64,000 nucleotides of DNA. It comes from Candidatus Obscuribacterales bacterium. GTDB lineage: Bacteria > Cyanobacteriota > Vampirovibrionia > Obscuribacterales > Obscuribacteraceae. Shown in pieces: positions 44,065 through 53,494 of this stretch. Position numbers and translations under genes: made by a program. The notes below the pieces were generated by a model that worked only from the letters and a program-made list of their open reading frames with translations, had not been told where the DNA came from and made no database searches. The stretch spans positions 1-64,000 of the forward strand of contig JAIELX010000076.1 in NCBI GenBank assembly GCA_019752635.1. Direction: 5' to 3'. Within the stretch, counting starts at the first letter, position 1, and each line of letters starts with the position of its first letter.

Positions 44065-45033
44065 CTACTTCGTCGCCATGAGCGGCAAGCCGACGGCTTT
44101 TTGATCTCCGCTTAGTTCAGGCGACAAAAGCGCCATCTCGACGCGAGCATTTGGTTCGTTCAGTCTTTGCAGGAGAAATTTTTCTGATCTGTAGAACTTT
44201 TGGTCCTCGACGCAGAATGTTCCGGCATAATCGCCATCGTGGTACAAATCAAGCCATGTCGTGGTTTGGAGCGAACAAGCGAAACACGCGGTTTGCTTAT
44301 GTTGACGCACCCAGTGGCGCATTTCCACCACGTATTCTTCTGGTTTCAAGCTATCCGATCGCATGAGCGGGCAACCGAGGAATAACGCAGCTAAAGCCAT
44401 TACGACATCTTCCGGCAATTCATATACACGGATTTCGGCACCCTTAGCAAATGCATCCGCCAGCATAAGCTCCAATGATTCTTTTACCGGCAGTGCTTCG
44501 GTTGTTGATTTATTACCGTAGATGCAGCCGACCACGCGGCCGCCATTCAAGATTGCACCGGAGCGTGAAAAGCGTTCTTGATTGAATGATTTGATGCAGC
44601 CGGTGAATTCTTCTTTTTCCAACTCTTGGCACAGTTTTGCAAAGTCAATTTCCGAGCTGTTTAGAGCGCGAATTTCAACATCATCAACCGGTGGTACCAA
44701 TAAATCTGTCGCGCGCTTGAATTTCAAACTTGCGGTCAGAGCTTGCTCTTCCTTGAGTGCGTCGCGCAGTCGCTCATAGGATGAGCGCTTGTTGGATAAC
44801 TCATGCAATACAGCTCGGTCCTCGTGTACTTCAATGAATTGCGCCAGTACCACGGTTCCGAGTTCGTGTTCGTGCGAAGTGGGAAGCACGCCCGGCAAAT
44901 TCTTGCCTCCCATCGCCACGAAATAACCGTCGCTTGCTTTGGAGAGAATCTTGCACTCAACAAGCCGTCCGCTGTGATATTTGGCCAGTTCTTCCTGAAT
45001 CGTCAAGCTTCGCTCTCCTGGAGATTTACTCAC
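44065..45033 (-). CDS. Protein of unknown family with OB-like N-terminus, 322 aa
   Basis: The start is GTG at 45033 without a clear ribosome-binding site. The first 80 residues (GRLVECKILSKASDGYFVAM ... VLAQFIEVHEDRAVL) have the length and pattern of an S1-like beta barrel, and SNKRSSYERL follows. The middle, FTGCIKSFNQERFSRSGAIL and GGRVVGCIYGNK, resembles domains that sit near chemotaxis or signalling proteins in other bacteria, though I cannot name the family with certainty. It ends with a helical/aromatic part. No membrane span. A decayed copy follows at 43951-44030. Confidence 0.7.
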   Translation of the reverse strand: MSKSPGERSLTIQEELAKYHSGRLVECKILSKASDGYFVAMGGKNLPGVLPTSHEHELGTVVLAQFIEVHEDRAVLHELSNKRSSYERLRDALKEEQALTASLKFKRATDLLVPPVDDVEIRALNSSEIDFAKLCQELEKEEFTGCIKSFNQERFSRSGAILNGGRVVGCIYGNKSTTEALPVKESLELMLADAFAKGAEIRVYELPEDVVMALAALFLGCPLMRSDSLKPEEYVVEMRHWVRQHKQTACFACSLQTTTWLDLYHDGDYAGTFCVEDQKFYRSEKFLLQRLNEPNARVEMALLSPELSGDQKAVGLPLMATK

Positions 45034-45100
45034 ATTTTAGCTGTTCGGAGCCCTTTCGGTTGCTGCATTGTCAAATACGCTTGAATCAGTCTGCCAGTTG

Positions 45101-45556
45101 TCAGCACTTGGGTTGGGTTGACGCGTCTTTTTGTGTCTTGATTGCCGACAGCACTTTGAACGGATCCGGTTTTCCGCGTTCATAGAAGAAAATCTTGCCG
45201 GCCGGACATATTGCCACCACTGTTCGGCGGTTGAAGGGAAGCAGGGGCAAGAACGCCTTGTATCTCTTGGCGACGGTGCCGCGAGGATCGCTCAAGATCG
45301 GAAACTGCAAACGACGGCGAACACAAAACTGTTTTTGTTTTTCGAGGGTCGCGGTGTTGATGCCAAACACACGTGCATTTGCTTCCAGAAATCCTTCCCA
45401 GGTTTCGTTCACCTCATCCAACTGCTTATTGCAAGTCGGCGAGTCGTTGGCGGGATAGAAAATCAAAACTACATATGAGCCCAACAGGGATTGCAACCGG
45501 ATTGGTTGTCCTGTGGTTGATTCCAATGAAAAATCAGGCGCTTGTTGACCGAGCAT
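45101..45556 (-). CDS. Peroxiredoxin, Bcp/PrxQ-like (AhpC/TSA family)
   Basis: The chain starts with the family's LGQQAPDFSLESTTGQ and has the peroxidatic Cys42 in YPANDSPTCNKQ, fitting P-x3-S/T-x2-C. It would reduce hydrogen peroxide and organic peroxides with thiol donors in the cytoplasm. Length 151 aa is typical. The resolving Cys found five residues later in many PrxQ proteins is absent; other cysteines are at about 78, in AICPAGK, and at the C-terminus. FPILSDPRGTVAKRY is the usual later motif. It stands between two genes of unknown function on the same strand. Confidence 0.9.
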   Translation of the reverse strand: MLGQQAPDFSLESTTGQPIRLQSLLGSYVVLIFYPANDSPTCNKQLDEVNETWEGFLEANARVFGINTATLEKQKQFCVRRRLQFPILSDPRGTVAKRYKAFLPLLPFNRRTVVAICPAGKIFFYERGKPDPFKVLSAIKTQKDASTQPKC

Positions 45557-45570
45557 CGGTCACCTCCGTC

Positions 45571-46122
45571 TCATCTCTCGTTTGTCGCATCTGCTTCGTC
45601 CAGTGTTTGCAATGTTTCCGGGCCGGAGTATAACAGTTTTGATGCGGCTATTTGAGAGCCCCACAATGACAACAAGATCTTGATTCTGGCGCCGGTGGTT
45701 TTCTTGAATTCCTCAAGTCCGAATCTTCGAATTCCCAGCGTCACGAATGTATTGAAGTCATCTTCCAGGTAGCCGAACAATAATCTTTCGTCGGCTTCCT
45801 GGTGTTCAACCAGCTTGTTTAGCAAGTAGAACAAATGCACCCGCGGGCGATAGAAATATCTGATCCATGCGAGAAATTGTTCGTTGTCGAGCGCGGCCGT
45901 GTAGACATCAAATTTGTCTTTGTAATCTTCCAGGTGAACTGCATCCATCCTCACTTCGTCCAGATAAGTCTTTATAAACTCCCAGGAGCGCCTGAAGCGC
46001 TCCTGGGAGTCGTTTTGGATTATCTGCGTATTGACCTGTTTGATCTGAAAAAAGATCATGAACAGAACAATGGTGCTGCTGATTGACTGCGCCCAGACTG
46101 CTACAAGGTTCCAGTCGATCAT
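45571..46122 (-). CDS. Single-span membrane protein of unknown family, 183 aa
   Basis: It starts MIDWNLVAVWAQSISSTIVLFMIFF, one membrane span at about 5-26, followed by a soluble helical body rich in aromatic and charged residues, including RRSWEFIKTYLDEVRMD and WIRYFYRPRVHLFYLLNKL. Such proteins of about 180 aa with one N-terminal span and the element Q..R.SWEF occur in many bacteria, but I know no function. It lies between the peroxiredoxin and korB on the same strand. Confidence 0.75.
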   Translation of the reverse strand: MIDWNLVAVWAQSISSTIVLFMIFFQIKQVNTQIIQNDSQERFRRSWEFIKTYLDEVRMDAVHLEDYKDKFDVYTAALDNEQFLAWIRYFYRPRVHLFYLLNKLVEHQEADERLLFGYLEDDFNTFVTLGIRRFGLEEFKKTTGARIKILLSLWGSQIAASKLLYSGPETLQTLDEADATNER

Positions 46123-46135
46123 GGTGTAGCCACAA

Positions 46136-47188
46136 TTACATTAGCGACTTCATGATTGCGTCCAGTGCTGACTTAGGCGGACGCAGCCGGTCTTGTTGCA
46201 GGTGCGAAAGCGGCGTATCGACAACGTTCATAATGTCGACGAAGTTCTCTTTCTCTTCGTCTATGTACAGAAGACCGGTCAAAAACTGTTTGTCTTTGTT
46301 GGCCTGGTGGATCGTTGCAATGGCCTTTTCGCGATTGGTCGGATCGTACTCGCGTTCAGTTTTCTTGAGTGTGACCTTTGATCCGTCATGAAGGGCAACT
46401 TCCTGAACAGAGCCGGGTTCGTAGTCCACGGTAATCTGCTCGAAGAAAGGAATGTAGCCCAATTCGTGAAGCGGGATCTCGTGCTCTTTCGCGTACTTGT
46501 AGCTCTTCGTCGAAGCTTCGTGGTTGTTGAAAGTCACGCATGGGCTGATCACGTCCAGAATGCAGGTGCCTTTGTGAGACATCGCTGCTTTCAACAGGGC
46601 GACCAATTGCTTCGGATCTCCTGCAAATGAGCGACCGACGAATCCGCAGCCGAGCTCGATTGCAAGCGAGCAAAGATCAATTGATTGTAGTTCGTTTAGA
46701 ACTCCGCTTTTGGCCTTTGCACCTTTTTCCGCCGTGGCGGAAAATTGACCCTTGGTCAGGCCGTACACGCCGTTGTTTTCTACAACGTAGACCATCGGGA
46801 TATTGCGGCGCACAAGGTGGCAAAATTGGCCCATGCCGATGCTGGCAGTGTCGCCGTCGCCGCTGACAGCCAGCAGCAATAGCTCCGTGTTTGCCATTCC
46901 TACGCCGGTAGCAACGGAAGGCATTCTTCCGTGCACTGCGTTGAATCCGTGCGAGCGACTCAAGAAGTAAGCGGGTGTTTTGCTGGAACAGCCGATTCCG
47001 CTTAGCTTGGCTACTTTGTGCGGATCGATTCCGACGTCGTAGCAAGCTTTGATTATCTGCGAAGTGATTGCGTCGTGTCCGCAACCATCACACAGTGTTG
47101 AAGGGGCGCCTTTATAATCCGCCAGAGTTAAACCGAGTCTGTTGGTCTTCGGTGCCGGCGCATCAGGTGATTTGACTGCATCAACCAT
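46136..47188 (-). CDS. korB: 2-oxoacid:ferredoxin oxidoreductase, beta subunit
   Basis: This is the thiamine-diphosphate-binding subunit, 350 aa. The motifs are STLCDGCGHDA (first iron-sulfur cysteines), GIGCSSK, the TPP motif GDGDTASIGMGQF...NNGVYGLTKGQ and a later Cys in ISPCVTFNN. With the alpha subunit it oxidises 2-oxoglutarate or a related 2-oxoacid to the acyl-CoA while reducing ferredoxin. The KorB type is favoured by GVYGLTKGQ and by pairing with a fused gamma-alpha subunit; the exact substrate cannot be set from sequence alone. It starts 9 bp after the end of the alpha gene, so they are cotranscribed and probably translationally coupled. Confidence 0.93.
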   Translation of the reverse strand: MVDAVKSPDAPAPKTNRLGLTLADYKGAPSTLCDGCGHDAITSQIIKACYDVGIDPHKVAKLSGIGCSSKTPAYFLSRSHGFNAVHGRMPSVATGVGMANTELLLLAVSGDGDTASIGMGQFCHLVRRNIPMVYVVENNGVYGLTKGQFSATAEKGAKAKSGVLNELQSIDLCSLAIELGCGFVGRSFAGDPKQLVALLKAAMSHKGTCILDVISPCVTFNNHEASTKSYKYAKEHEIPLHELGYIPFFEQITVDYEPGSVQEVALHDGSKVTLKKTEREYDPTNREKAIATIHQANKDKQFLTGLLYIDEEKENFVDIMNVVDTPLSHLQQDRLRPPKSALDAIMKSLM

Positions 47189-47196
47189 GACTGTAG

Positions 47197-49020
47197 TTAC
47201 CTCTCTTGTTCCATAATGGCATCGGTGACGGACCGGGCGTCGATGGGAAGCCCGTTGTAGTGGCGAACTGAGCGCAGCCGCATCGAATGATCCGGATTAT
47301 CCAAACGAAGCAAATCGCGCAATTGCGCATCGCGGTCTTGCTCAACGACGTAGATACGCTCGTGTTTTTCGATGAATTCGCGGACTTCTGCTGTGAAAGG
47401 CAACGCTTTGATGCGCAAGTAATCCGCAGGAATCGAAGCAACGGCCAGTTGTTCTTGTGATTCGCGAACAGCCGGGTCGGAAGAGCCGAAGGCGATTATG
47501 CCGATCTTTGCTCCTGCCGTTGTGAAAATTTCCGGCTTTGGAACGTACTTGCGAGCCGTTTGATACTTACGGTCCAGTCGATCCATCAAGTTGACATAAT
47601 CTTCCGGACGTTCGGTGTAGTTGGCTTTTTCGTTGTGTCCGCTTCCGCGAGTGAAATATGCTGCAAGCGGGTGATCCGTTCCCGGCAGTGTGCGGTATGG
47701 AATACCGTCGCCGTCTACGTCGCGATAACGTTCGAACTTGCCCAGTCTTTCAAGATCTTCGGCGTTGAGAATCTTGCCTCTATCCAGCGGTTTTTCAGGA
47801 TACTTGAATGGATCGGACATCCAGTTGTTCATGCCGAGGTCCAAATCGCTCAGTACGAAAATCGGAGTTTGGAATCGCTCTGCAAGGTCAAACGCTTCCA
47901 TCGCCAACGTGTAGCATTCTTCGACCGACGCAGGCATCAAGACTATGTGCTTGGTGTCGCCGTGTGAAAGCTGATAGCAGCTGAACAGGTCGGCTTGAGC
48001 GGTTCTTGTAGGCATACCGGTAGAAGGACCGACACGCGAGATATCAAAAATTACGGTTGGGATTTCGGCGAAGTAGCCGAGTCCGACGAATTCGCTCATG
48101 AGCGAAATGCCGGGACCCGAGGTCGAGGTCATTGAACGAGCGCCAGCCCAGCCGGCTCCGAGTGCCATGCCGATAGCGGCGAGCTCATCTTCTGCTTGAA
48201 TAATCGCGTAACTGGCCTTGCCAGTCTCTTTGTCGACGCGATACTCTTCCATGTAGTCCGCAAGAGACTCGCAAAGACTTGACGAAGGTGTAATCGGATA
48301 CCAGGTGATTACCGAAGCTCCGGCAAACATACATCCGAGTGCTGCGGCTGCGTTTCCGTCGATTATTATCTTGCCTTCGGTTTCGTTCATTCGCTCGACG
48401 TAATAAGGATCTGCCTTCTTCAGGTTTTCCTTAGCCCACTCGCGTCCCTTGTTGGCCGCGGTCAGGTTCAGTTCGACTGCTTTGGCTTTGCCTTCAAACT
48501 GCTTCGTAATGGAAACTTCGATTTCTTTGTGATCGATATTGAGAAGTTCGGCAACGACGCCGACATAAATCATGTTCGTTACTAGTTTGCGCAGTTTCAG
48601 GTTATCGGTGGTTTGTGCCGCCAGTTCACCAAACGGCACCAGGTAGTGGCGCACGTCATCGCGCACCTTGTCCAGGTTGAGTTCCTTCGGGCTGACACAG
48701 ACCGAACCGGAGCGAAGTCCTTTGACATCTTCGACTGCAGTTTGAGGGTTCATGGCGACCAGGAGGTCTATTTCTTTCTTTCTGGCAATCCATCCGTCCT
48801 TATTGACGCGAATGGTGAACCAGGTTGGAAGTCCCGCGATGTTTGACGGGAAAAGGTTCTTTCCACTGACTGGAATACCCATTTGGAAAATGGAACGCAT
48901 GAGAACGCTGTTGGAAGATTGGCTTCCAGAGCCATTCACTGTGGCAACTTGAATCGAAAAATCATTGACGATTCTGCCCTGTTCTGTTTTCTGGGTGCTA
49001 TCGGCTGCTAATGTCTTCAC
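47197..49020 (-). CDS. korA: 2-oxoacid:ferredoxin oxidoreductase, fused gamma-alpha subunit
   Basis: Residues 20-190 are the gamma domain (IQVATVNGSGSQSSNSVLMR, NLFPSNIAGLPTWFTIRV). From about 212 the alpha (pyrimidine-binding) part begins with GNAAAALGCMFAGASVITWY, YPITPSSSLCE, the Glu-containing IQAEDELAAIGMALGAGWAG and TSTSGPGISLMSEF. The C-terminal part includes YVVEQDRDAQLRDLL. The length of 607 aa is usual for fused KorA. It precedes korB by 8 bp. The pair fits anaerobic or microaerobic carbon metabolism. Confidence 0.94.
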   Translation of the reverse strand: MKTLAADSTQKTEQGRIVNDFSIQVATVNGSGSQSSNSVLMRSIFQMGIPVSGKNLFPSNIAGLPTWFTIRVNKDGWIARKKEIDLLVAMNPQTAVEDVKGLRSGSVCVSPKELNLDKVRDDVRHYLVPFGELAAQTTDNLKLRKLVTNMIYVGVVAELLNIDHKEIEVSITKQFEGKAKAVELNLTAANKGREWAKENLKKADPYYVERMNETEGKIIIDGNAAAALGCMFAGASVITWYPITPSSSLCESLADYMEEYRVDKETGKASYAIIQAEDELAAIGMALGAGWAGARSMTSTSGPGISLMSEFVGLGYFAEIPTVIFDISRVGPSTGMPTRTAQADLFSCYQLSHGDTKHIVLMPASVEECYTLAMEAFDLAERFQTPIFVLSDLDLGMNNWMSDPFKYPEKPLDRGKILNAEDLERLGKFERYRDVDGDGIPYRTLPGTDHPLAAYFTRGSGHNEKANYTERPEDYVNLMDRLDRKYQTARKYVPKPEIFTTAGAKIGIIAFGSSDPAVRESQEQLAVASIPADYLRIKALPFTAEVREFIEKHERIYVVEQDRDAQLRDLLRLDNPDHSMRLRSVRHYNGLPIDARSVTDAIMEQER

Positions 49021-49178
49021 GGCACACTACCTTGAGATTTGCGACAACCATACAGTTTAGCAACGGACTCTCTGAATGCCGCCAAGCTACAGGTTCTACT
49101 AATGATTTCTTGGCCAAGTGAAACAGAGTGTTTCGGTTGTCACTCCTAAACTCCGACAACAAATCAGCAGCGGCGTGT

Positions 49179-49841
49179 CTAAATTAAGTCGTAGTCCCAG
49201 CTTTCGTCATCGAACCTTAAGGAGCGTTTTGTCGGTGACTCCAAAAGACGAACTATCCAAGTGGCGACATAATTGCTGTCATGCATGATTTTTGTTTTTT
49301 CCGCGATCTCGTCTTCCGTTAATCCATGCCTGCCAAGCGGGGTGTCGACCGGCCCCGGATAGATGGTCTTGACCACCGTCTGCGGTCGGTCCCTTTCAAC
49401 GGCTGCTGCGAAATTCGCTGCGAATTGTTTAGTTAGCGCATAGAGCGCAGGATCAAGCGGAGGATCTGTCGCGTGACCGGAGGACATTTGGAGCAATGTT
49501 GCGTTTGCCTTGAGAAACGGCAAGCTCGCACGCATTGTCATCCACGCTCCTTTTACGTTTGCGGAAATGAGTTCGTCAAAGTCCTGTTCGCTTGAATCGA
49601 ACAGGCGCCCCCGGCGCATGATTCCCGCGTTGTTGAAAAGTACATCCACGTCGGTTCCGATTCGCTCAAATGCTATTCGCAATGACGTTGCATCGGTTAC
49701 ATCTGCTTTGTAATGGCAATGCGCGGACAGTTGAGCGGGTGCCTCCCTGTCTATAGAATGAACTTCGTGCCCCGAAAGAGAGAGTAGGCTCGCGACCGCC
49801 GATCCGATTCCATTGCTGCCGCCGGTCAATACGACTTTCAT
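49179..49841 (-). CDS. Short-chain dehydrogenase/reductase (SDR)
   Basis: ATG at 49841 is placed nine bases after GGAG; the upstream ATG at 49856 is less likely because the site overlaps it. The Rossmann motif TGGSNGIG near the N-terminus binds NAD(P), D in ADVTD and NNAG follow, with catalytic Ser in MSSG and Y-A-L-T-K as YxxxK. Substrate unknown; it would reduce or oxidise a carbonyl/alcohol group. It comes right after the acetyltransferase gene on the same strand with about 30 bp between, so they form an operon. Confidence 0.88.
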   Translation of the reverse strand: MKVVLTGGSNGIGSAVASLLSLSGHEVHSIDREAPAQLSAHCHYKADVTDATSLRIAFERIGTDVDVLFNNAGIMRRGRLFDSSEQDFDELISANVKGAWMTMRASLPFLKANATLLQMSSGHATDPPLDPALYALTKQFAANFAAAVERDRPQTVVKTIYPGPVDTPLGRHGLTEDEIAEKTKIMHDSNYVATWIVRLLESPTKRSLRFDDESWDYDLI

Positions 49842-49870
49842 TCGAGAATGCTCCATGCCAAACTGCGTTT

Positions 49871-50932
49871 TTAATAATGATCAAGCTCGAGTAGCGGCGA
49901 CGGCCGAATCGCAGTGCAAATCTCAACTTCCGGTCGTAGTGGTGCCATCATCGGCCGTGACCATTTGCGATCGGCGATCTCGACCCCGTCCAGCTCTTCC
50001 GGTGCCGAGGCCACCCATCCCGTAATTTTGTGAATTCCTCGGCGAGCGGCAAGCTGCAACAGTTGCGCCCAAAGCGCTTGTATTGTCTCTTCGTTCCCTA
50101 TTACTTCAAGCACGCGAATCGAATACTTCCCAAGCTCGAAGAGGGCATAGCCGCCATTGTGCCTCTCGAAGTTAAGCGCAATGATTTCCTGCTTCGGCCA
50201 GGCGTATCGGGAATTTTTGTGCAGATGTCTCTCACGTGCAAGCTTGAAATGCCAGTAATCATCTGATCTCACGAATCCGTACGGCTGTCTCGCCAGCCAC
50301 CGGGCATGGTGGCGCACCATAGTTGAGACATCGGTAAGCGACAGATCGCGAATGTTACACCGCTCATCTCTGCCGCTGGAAAAGCGGCGGTCCAAGTCCT
50401 TCACCGCATGCTTGACATAATTGTCGGTGAATCGCAGTGAGAAATCCGTGTGACCTAATTGTACAAAACCGGATTTTTCGTAGTACGCAGGATCGATGTC
50501 CGAGTTAAGCATTACTGCGTCGTATTCGCGTTCCTTGCAGAGTTCCATCATGTGCTTCATTAGCTTGAGCGCGTAACCCCGTCCGCGAAAATGCTCCGGT
50601 GTAAACACCGCTCCAATCCCTGCTACGCGATAATCGACGCCTCTGCGACGAAGTGTCATGTCATACAATTTGCAACTGGACAGGACCGTGTCGCCGTCTG
50701 CAAAAGCCCAGCAACTCAAGTGCCTGCGAGACCACGGTAGCGAGTATTGCCACCATTGATAGTGGTAGTATTTTTCCCGCGTAAGACCCGGTGACCATTG
50801 CGTGAAGTTCGCGCGTAATATGTTGGTGACCATGAAATGCGTCGCCGGCACCAGTATGGCGCGCTCGGCGAGGTCATAGTCTCTATCGGCGGAATCTATG
50901 GGCGGATCCGTTTTGGTTTCTTGGGTAATCAT
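49871..50932 (-). CDS. GNAT-family N-acetyltransferase, 353 aa
   Basis: The acetyl-CoA-binding core is IGAVFTPEHFRGRGYALKLM (RGRGYA is the Q/R-x-x-G-x-G/A loop), followed by YDAVMLNSDIDPAYYEKSGF, the final strand and the YEKxGF signature. It continues with about 190 residues of a second domain, as in the longer Eis-like acetyltransferases. It would transfer an acetyl group to an amine; the acceptor is not predictable. First gene of a two-gene unit with the SDR gene. Confidence 0.85.
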   Translation of the reverse strand: MITQETKTDPPIDSADRDYDLAERAILVPATHFMVTNILRANFTQWSPGLTREKYYHYQWWQYSLPWSRRHLSCWAFADGDTVLSSCKLYDMTLRRRGVDYRVAGIGAVFTPEHFRGRGYALKLMKHMMELCKEREYDAVMLNSDIDPAYYEKSGFVQLGHTDFSLRFTDNYVKHAVKDLDRRFSSGRDERCNIRDLSLTDVSTMVRHHARWLARQPYGFVRSDDYWHFKLARERHLHKNSRYAWPKQEIIALNFERHNGGYALFELGKYSIRVLEVIGNEETIQALWAQLLQLAARRGIHKITGWVASAPEELDGVEIADRKWSRPMMAPLRPEVEICTAIRPSPLLELDHY

Positions 50933-51250
50933 TTATCTATAAAGCAGGCAACAGGAGCTCAATGATACCAAGATTGTTCGCATTCATCGCGCCGTGAGCC
51001 AGTGTACCGGCCCGTAGCCTGCCGCGCGGATTCGATTGTTCAAATTACAGTACTGACGGATCTACTCCGGGGCGCGCCGTCTGATATGTGTACGCTCCCG
51101 CTTATCCCGGAGCCTCTGTAAAGCTTGTAGTGCTTATGTTTGGGACTGATGCGGCGCGTGCCCCCAAATTATCGTTCAATTAGTAGATAATTGGGCATAA
51201 CAAGGTCAGTCTATTTTTGTCCCACAGTCGAGCTCGCGGGAGTGTCAAAC
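50933..51250. other. Divergent intergenic region upstream of pspA
   Basis: This 318-bp region separates the minus-strand acetyltransferase from pspA and should hold both promoters. Near 51164-51195 the sequence CCCAAATTATC and GATAATTGGG form an imperfect inverted repeat, about 60-85 bp before the pspA start, which could be an operator. No sigma-54 element is evident. Confidence 0.4.
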
Positions 51251-52015
51251 ATGTTCAAGAGGTTCTTCACTCTATTCTCTGCAATGATGAACAGCATGAT
51301 GGGGAAAATGGAAAACCCCGAAATCATGCTGGAACAAACCTGCTTGGAGTTGAACGAGCAAGTGCAGAAGGTGGAGCAAGCCGTTGTGCAAGCAATGGCG
51401 ACCGAAAAGCAACTGCAGCGCGAGATGGAAAAGAACAAAAAAGAGTCGGAAACCTGGCACCAGCGGGCAACCATGGCGGTGCAGCAAGGGAACGACGAAC
51501 TTGCCCGCCAGGCGCTGCAACGTAAACAGCAGTACGGCACCGCTGCCGCGGAACTCGAGACCCAGTTCAAGTCTCAGCAGGAGATGACTGTTCGGTTAAG
51601 ACAGCAGTTAACTGACCTGAAGAGCGAAGTTCAAAAGGCGAACACCAAGAAATCCGTTATCGTGGCGCGCCACAAGGCAGCTACAGCAACGGCCAAGGCT
51701 AATGAAATCATGTCAAAGGCCTCATCTGACGGCGCCATGTCAACTTTTGAGCGCATGGAGCAAAAGGTTTCGATGCTGGAAGCCAAGTCTCAAGCCATGT
51801 CCGAATTGTCAGGCGATCAAGTCGGCAAGAATTTCAAGAATTTCGAAGAGCAGATGGACATAGAAGCTGAACTGATGGCGCTTAAGGGTGCCGCTGGCGG
51901 CGGTCCCAAGCTGATCGTGGCGCAAGAAGCGCAGCCTGTGCCGGCGAAAGCCGCCGCAGCGTCTGCTTCGCTAGATGACGACACCGTTGACGTTGAGGAA
52001 GTTCGCGAGGGCTAA
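51251..52015 (+). CDS. pspA: PspA/IM30-family membrane-remodelling protein, 254 aa
   Basis: ATG at 51251 follows GGGAG; the frame is open from 51191 but the protein family starts MFKRFFTLFSAMMNSMM, an amphipathic helix that binds membranes. The rest is a long coiled coil with NPEIMLEQ, EVQKANTKKSVIVARHKAATA and the typical KVSMLEAKSQAMSEL. These proteins form rods or rings that stabilise damaged membranes (ESCRT-III relatives). The C-terminus beyond about 225 is acidic and Ala-rich. No other psp gene is near, so it appears to act alone. Confidence 0.93.
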   Translation: MFKRFFTLFSAMMNSMMGKMENPEIMLEQTCLELNEQVQKVEQAVVQAMATEKQLQREMEKNKKESETWHQRATMAVQQGNDELARQALQRKQQYGTAAAELETQFKSQQEMTVRLRQQLTDLKSEVQKANTKKSVIVARHKAATATAKANEIMSKASSDGAMSTFERMEQKVSMLEAKSQAMSELSGDQVGKNFKNFEEQMDIEAELMALKGAAGGGPKLIVAQEAQPVPAKAAAASASLDDDTVDVEEVREG

Positions 52016-52186
52016 TTTCTTGTAGGCGCTCCGGCTCGTCGGCAAGCCTCCTTGCCTCCGCGCGCAGACAGCGACGCTACGCTCTTGCGGCTCCTCGCCG
52101 CTCGAGCTGCGCTTGGCCGAAATCCTTGTAAAAAACGTTACGTGCGAAACCTGGCTCAATTACCACCCCTTGATTTGCGATAACAT

Positions 52187-52807
52187 ATGACCTTTCCGAT
52201 TAGCTGCGGGGGTTGCGAAAACATGGTCGTGGATCTCTCCAAAAGAGTTTATAAGGATAAGCAAGTAGGAACGGCTACGATTCGCGAGCTGTACTCCACC
52301 GAGAAGGTGAAGACCCGAATTGCGGAGATGGGACGTCAGATTAGTGAAGACTTCCAGGATATGGAGCGCCCTGTTGTCATCGGCGTAATGAAAGGGGCTA
52401 TCTTCTTTCTTTCCGACCTGATGCGCTGCATCGACACCAAAGACCCTTTACAGCTCGAATTTGTGCGTCTGGCCAGTTATGGTTCGGCCACTGAGAGTTC
52501 CGGCGTCGTCCAAACCCCGTATCTGGATCTGCCGAACATCGCCCATCGCAATATCCTGGTGGTCGAGGACATTATTGATTCGGGCCGGACAGCTCGTTTC
52601 TTTCTTGACTATTTGCGGGGGCAATTCGACCCGAAAGTTCTGAAGTTGGCGGCTTTACTAGATAAGCCGTCAAGACGCGTTACCGATTTGCAAGCGGATT
52701 ACGTCGGATTCACTATTGACGACCTCTTTGTTGTCGGCTACGGGCTAGACTATGCAGAACAGTTCAGAGAGTTGCCTTTCTTGGGTGAATTGGTTCAGTT
52801 CGGCTAA
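52187..52807 (+). CDS. hpt: Hypoxanthine phosphoribosyltransferase
   Basis: The PRPP-binding motif VVEDIIDSGRTA and VIGVMKGAIFFLSDLMR, with FTIDDLFVVGYGLDYAEQFRELP at the C-terminus (each of these is a short family motif), identify a purine salvage enzyme that makes IMP or GMP from hypoxanthine or guanine and PRPP. ATG at 52187 is the longest start; ATG at 52223 (MVVDLSK) with a GGGGG upstream is an alternative because this family usually begins a few residues before the conserved TEKVKTRIAEMG. It precedes the DUF3916-like gene by 47 bp. Confidence 0.93.
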   Translation: MTFPISCGGCENMVVDLSKRVYKDKQVGTATIRELYSTEKVKTRIAEMGRQISEDFQDMERPVVIGVMKGAIFFLSDLMRCIDTKDPLQLEFVRLASYGSATESSGVVQTPYLDLPNIAHRNILVVEDIIDSGRTARFFLDYLRGQFDPKVLKLAALLDKPSRRVTDLQADYVGFTIDDLFVVGYGLDYAEQFRELPFLGELVQFG

Positions 52808-52854
52808 GTTTGACGCTTTGGGACTGCAAGAAACCCAATAGAAAAAGTACGCCG

Positions 52855-53400
52855 ATGGCCAGACAACTAAACATGCAATGGAAGAAAAAACTGCGCGGCG
52901 TTCGTCGCCGTTTGCAGGACGTGCTCGCCATGCCAACTCTATATGGTGAGGACTTTCCCGAGTCTAATCGCTGGGGATATTTGGATTTTAAATTGCCGGT
53001 GAATCAGGCTTTGGTCGAAGGACCTCATGCCAAGCTTGGATTCATGAAGCAGTGTGCGCAGTCTTTGCTCGACCTTTGCGCTCGATTGCACGAGCTTAAG
53101 GGGGCAGATCCCGCCAATGCGAACACGAAGGTTTTTGCCTCGATAGACTTTCCCGGCATGTTTGCTTCCCGCGTGACGATTGTTTGGGACAAAGATTATT
53201 ACGACAACTTCTTTGACCGTACCGGACCGTATCAAACTTGGGAGCCCCGTTCGGACGAGCCCAGTCTGGTCAAGCGCTGGGAGCTGGATGGACACAACCT
53301 ATCGGAACTTTGCTTCAAAGAGAAAATTGTCGATGTCGGCGAAGATCTTGAGTTTGAAGGAAAAATCTATTTTTTCGGCGATGTTCCGCAACAGCGCTAG
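52855..53400 (+). CDS. DUF3916-like protein, 181 aa
   Basis: The pattern KLRGVRRRL, YLDFKLPVNQALVEG, YYDNFFDRTGPYQTW and FEGKIYFFGDVP matches my memory of the DUF3916 family (unknown function, about 180 aa). The start at 52855 (MARQLN) is preferred over 52810, because the N-terminal extension looks unnatural; neither has a good ribosome-binding site. It is soluble, with no membrane span. Name from memory only. Confidence 0.7.
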   Translation: MARQLNMQWKKKLRGVRRRLQDVLAMPTLYGEDFPESNRWGYLDFKLPVNQALVEGPHAKLGFMKQCAQSLLDLCARLHELKGADPANANTKVFASIDFPGMFASRVTIVWDKDYYDNFFDRTGPYQTWEPRSDEPSLVKRWELDGHNLSELCFKEKIVDVGEDLEFEGKIYFFGDVPQQR

Positions 53401-53494
53401 CCGCACTCCTTTCTTAAATAATGGGGTTAATCCGGTTACCGTAGTATGGTCTTTATAGCATTATGAGTGGAAGCCACTTTCGAGGTTACTATTA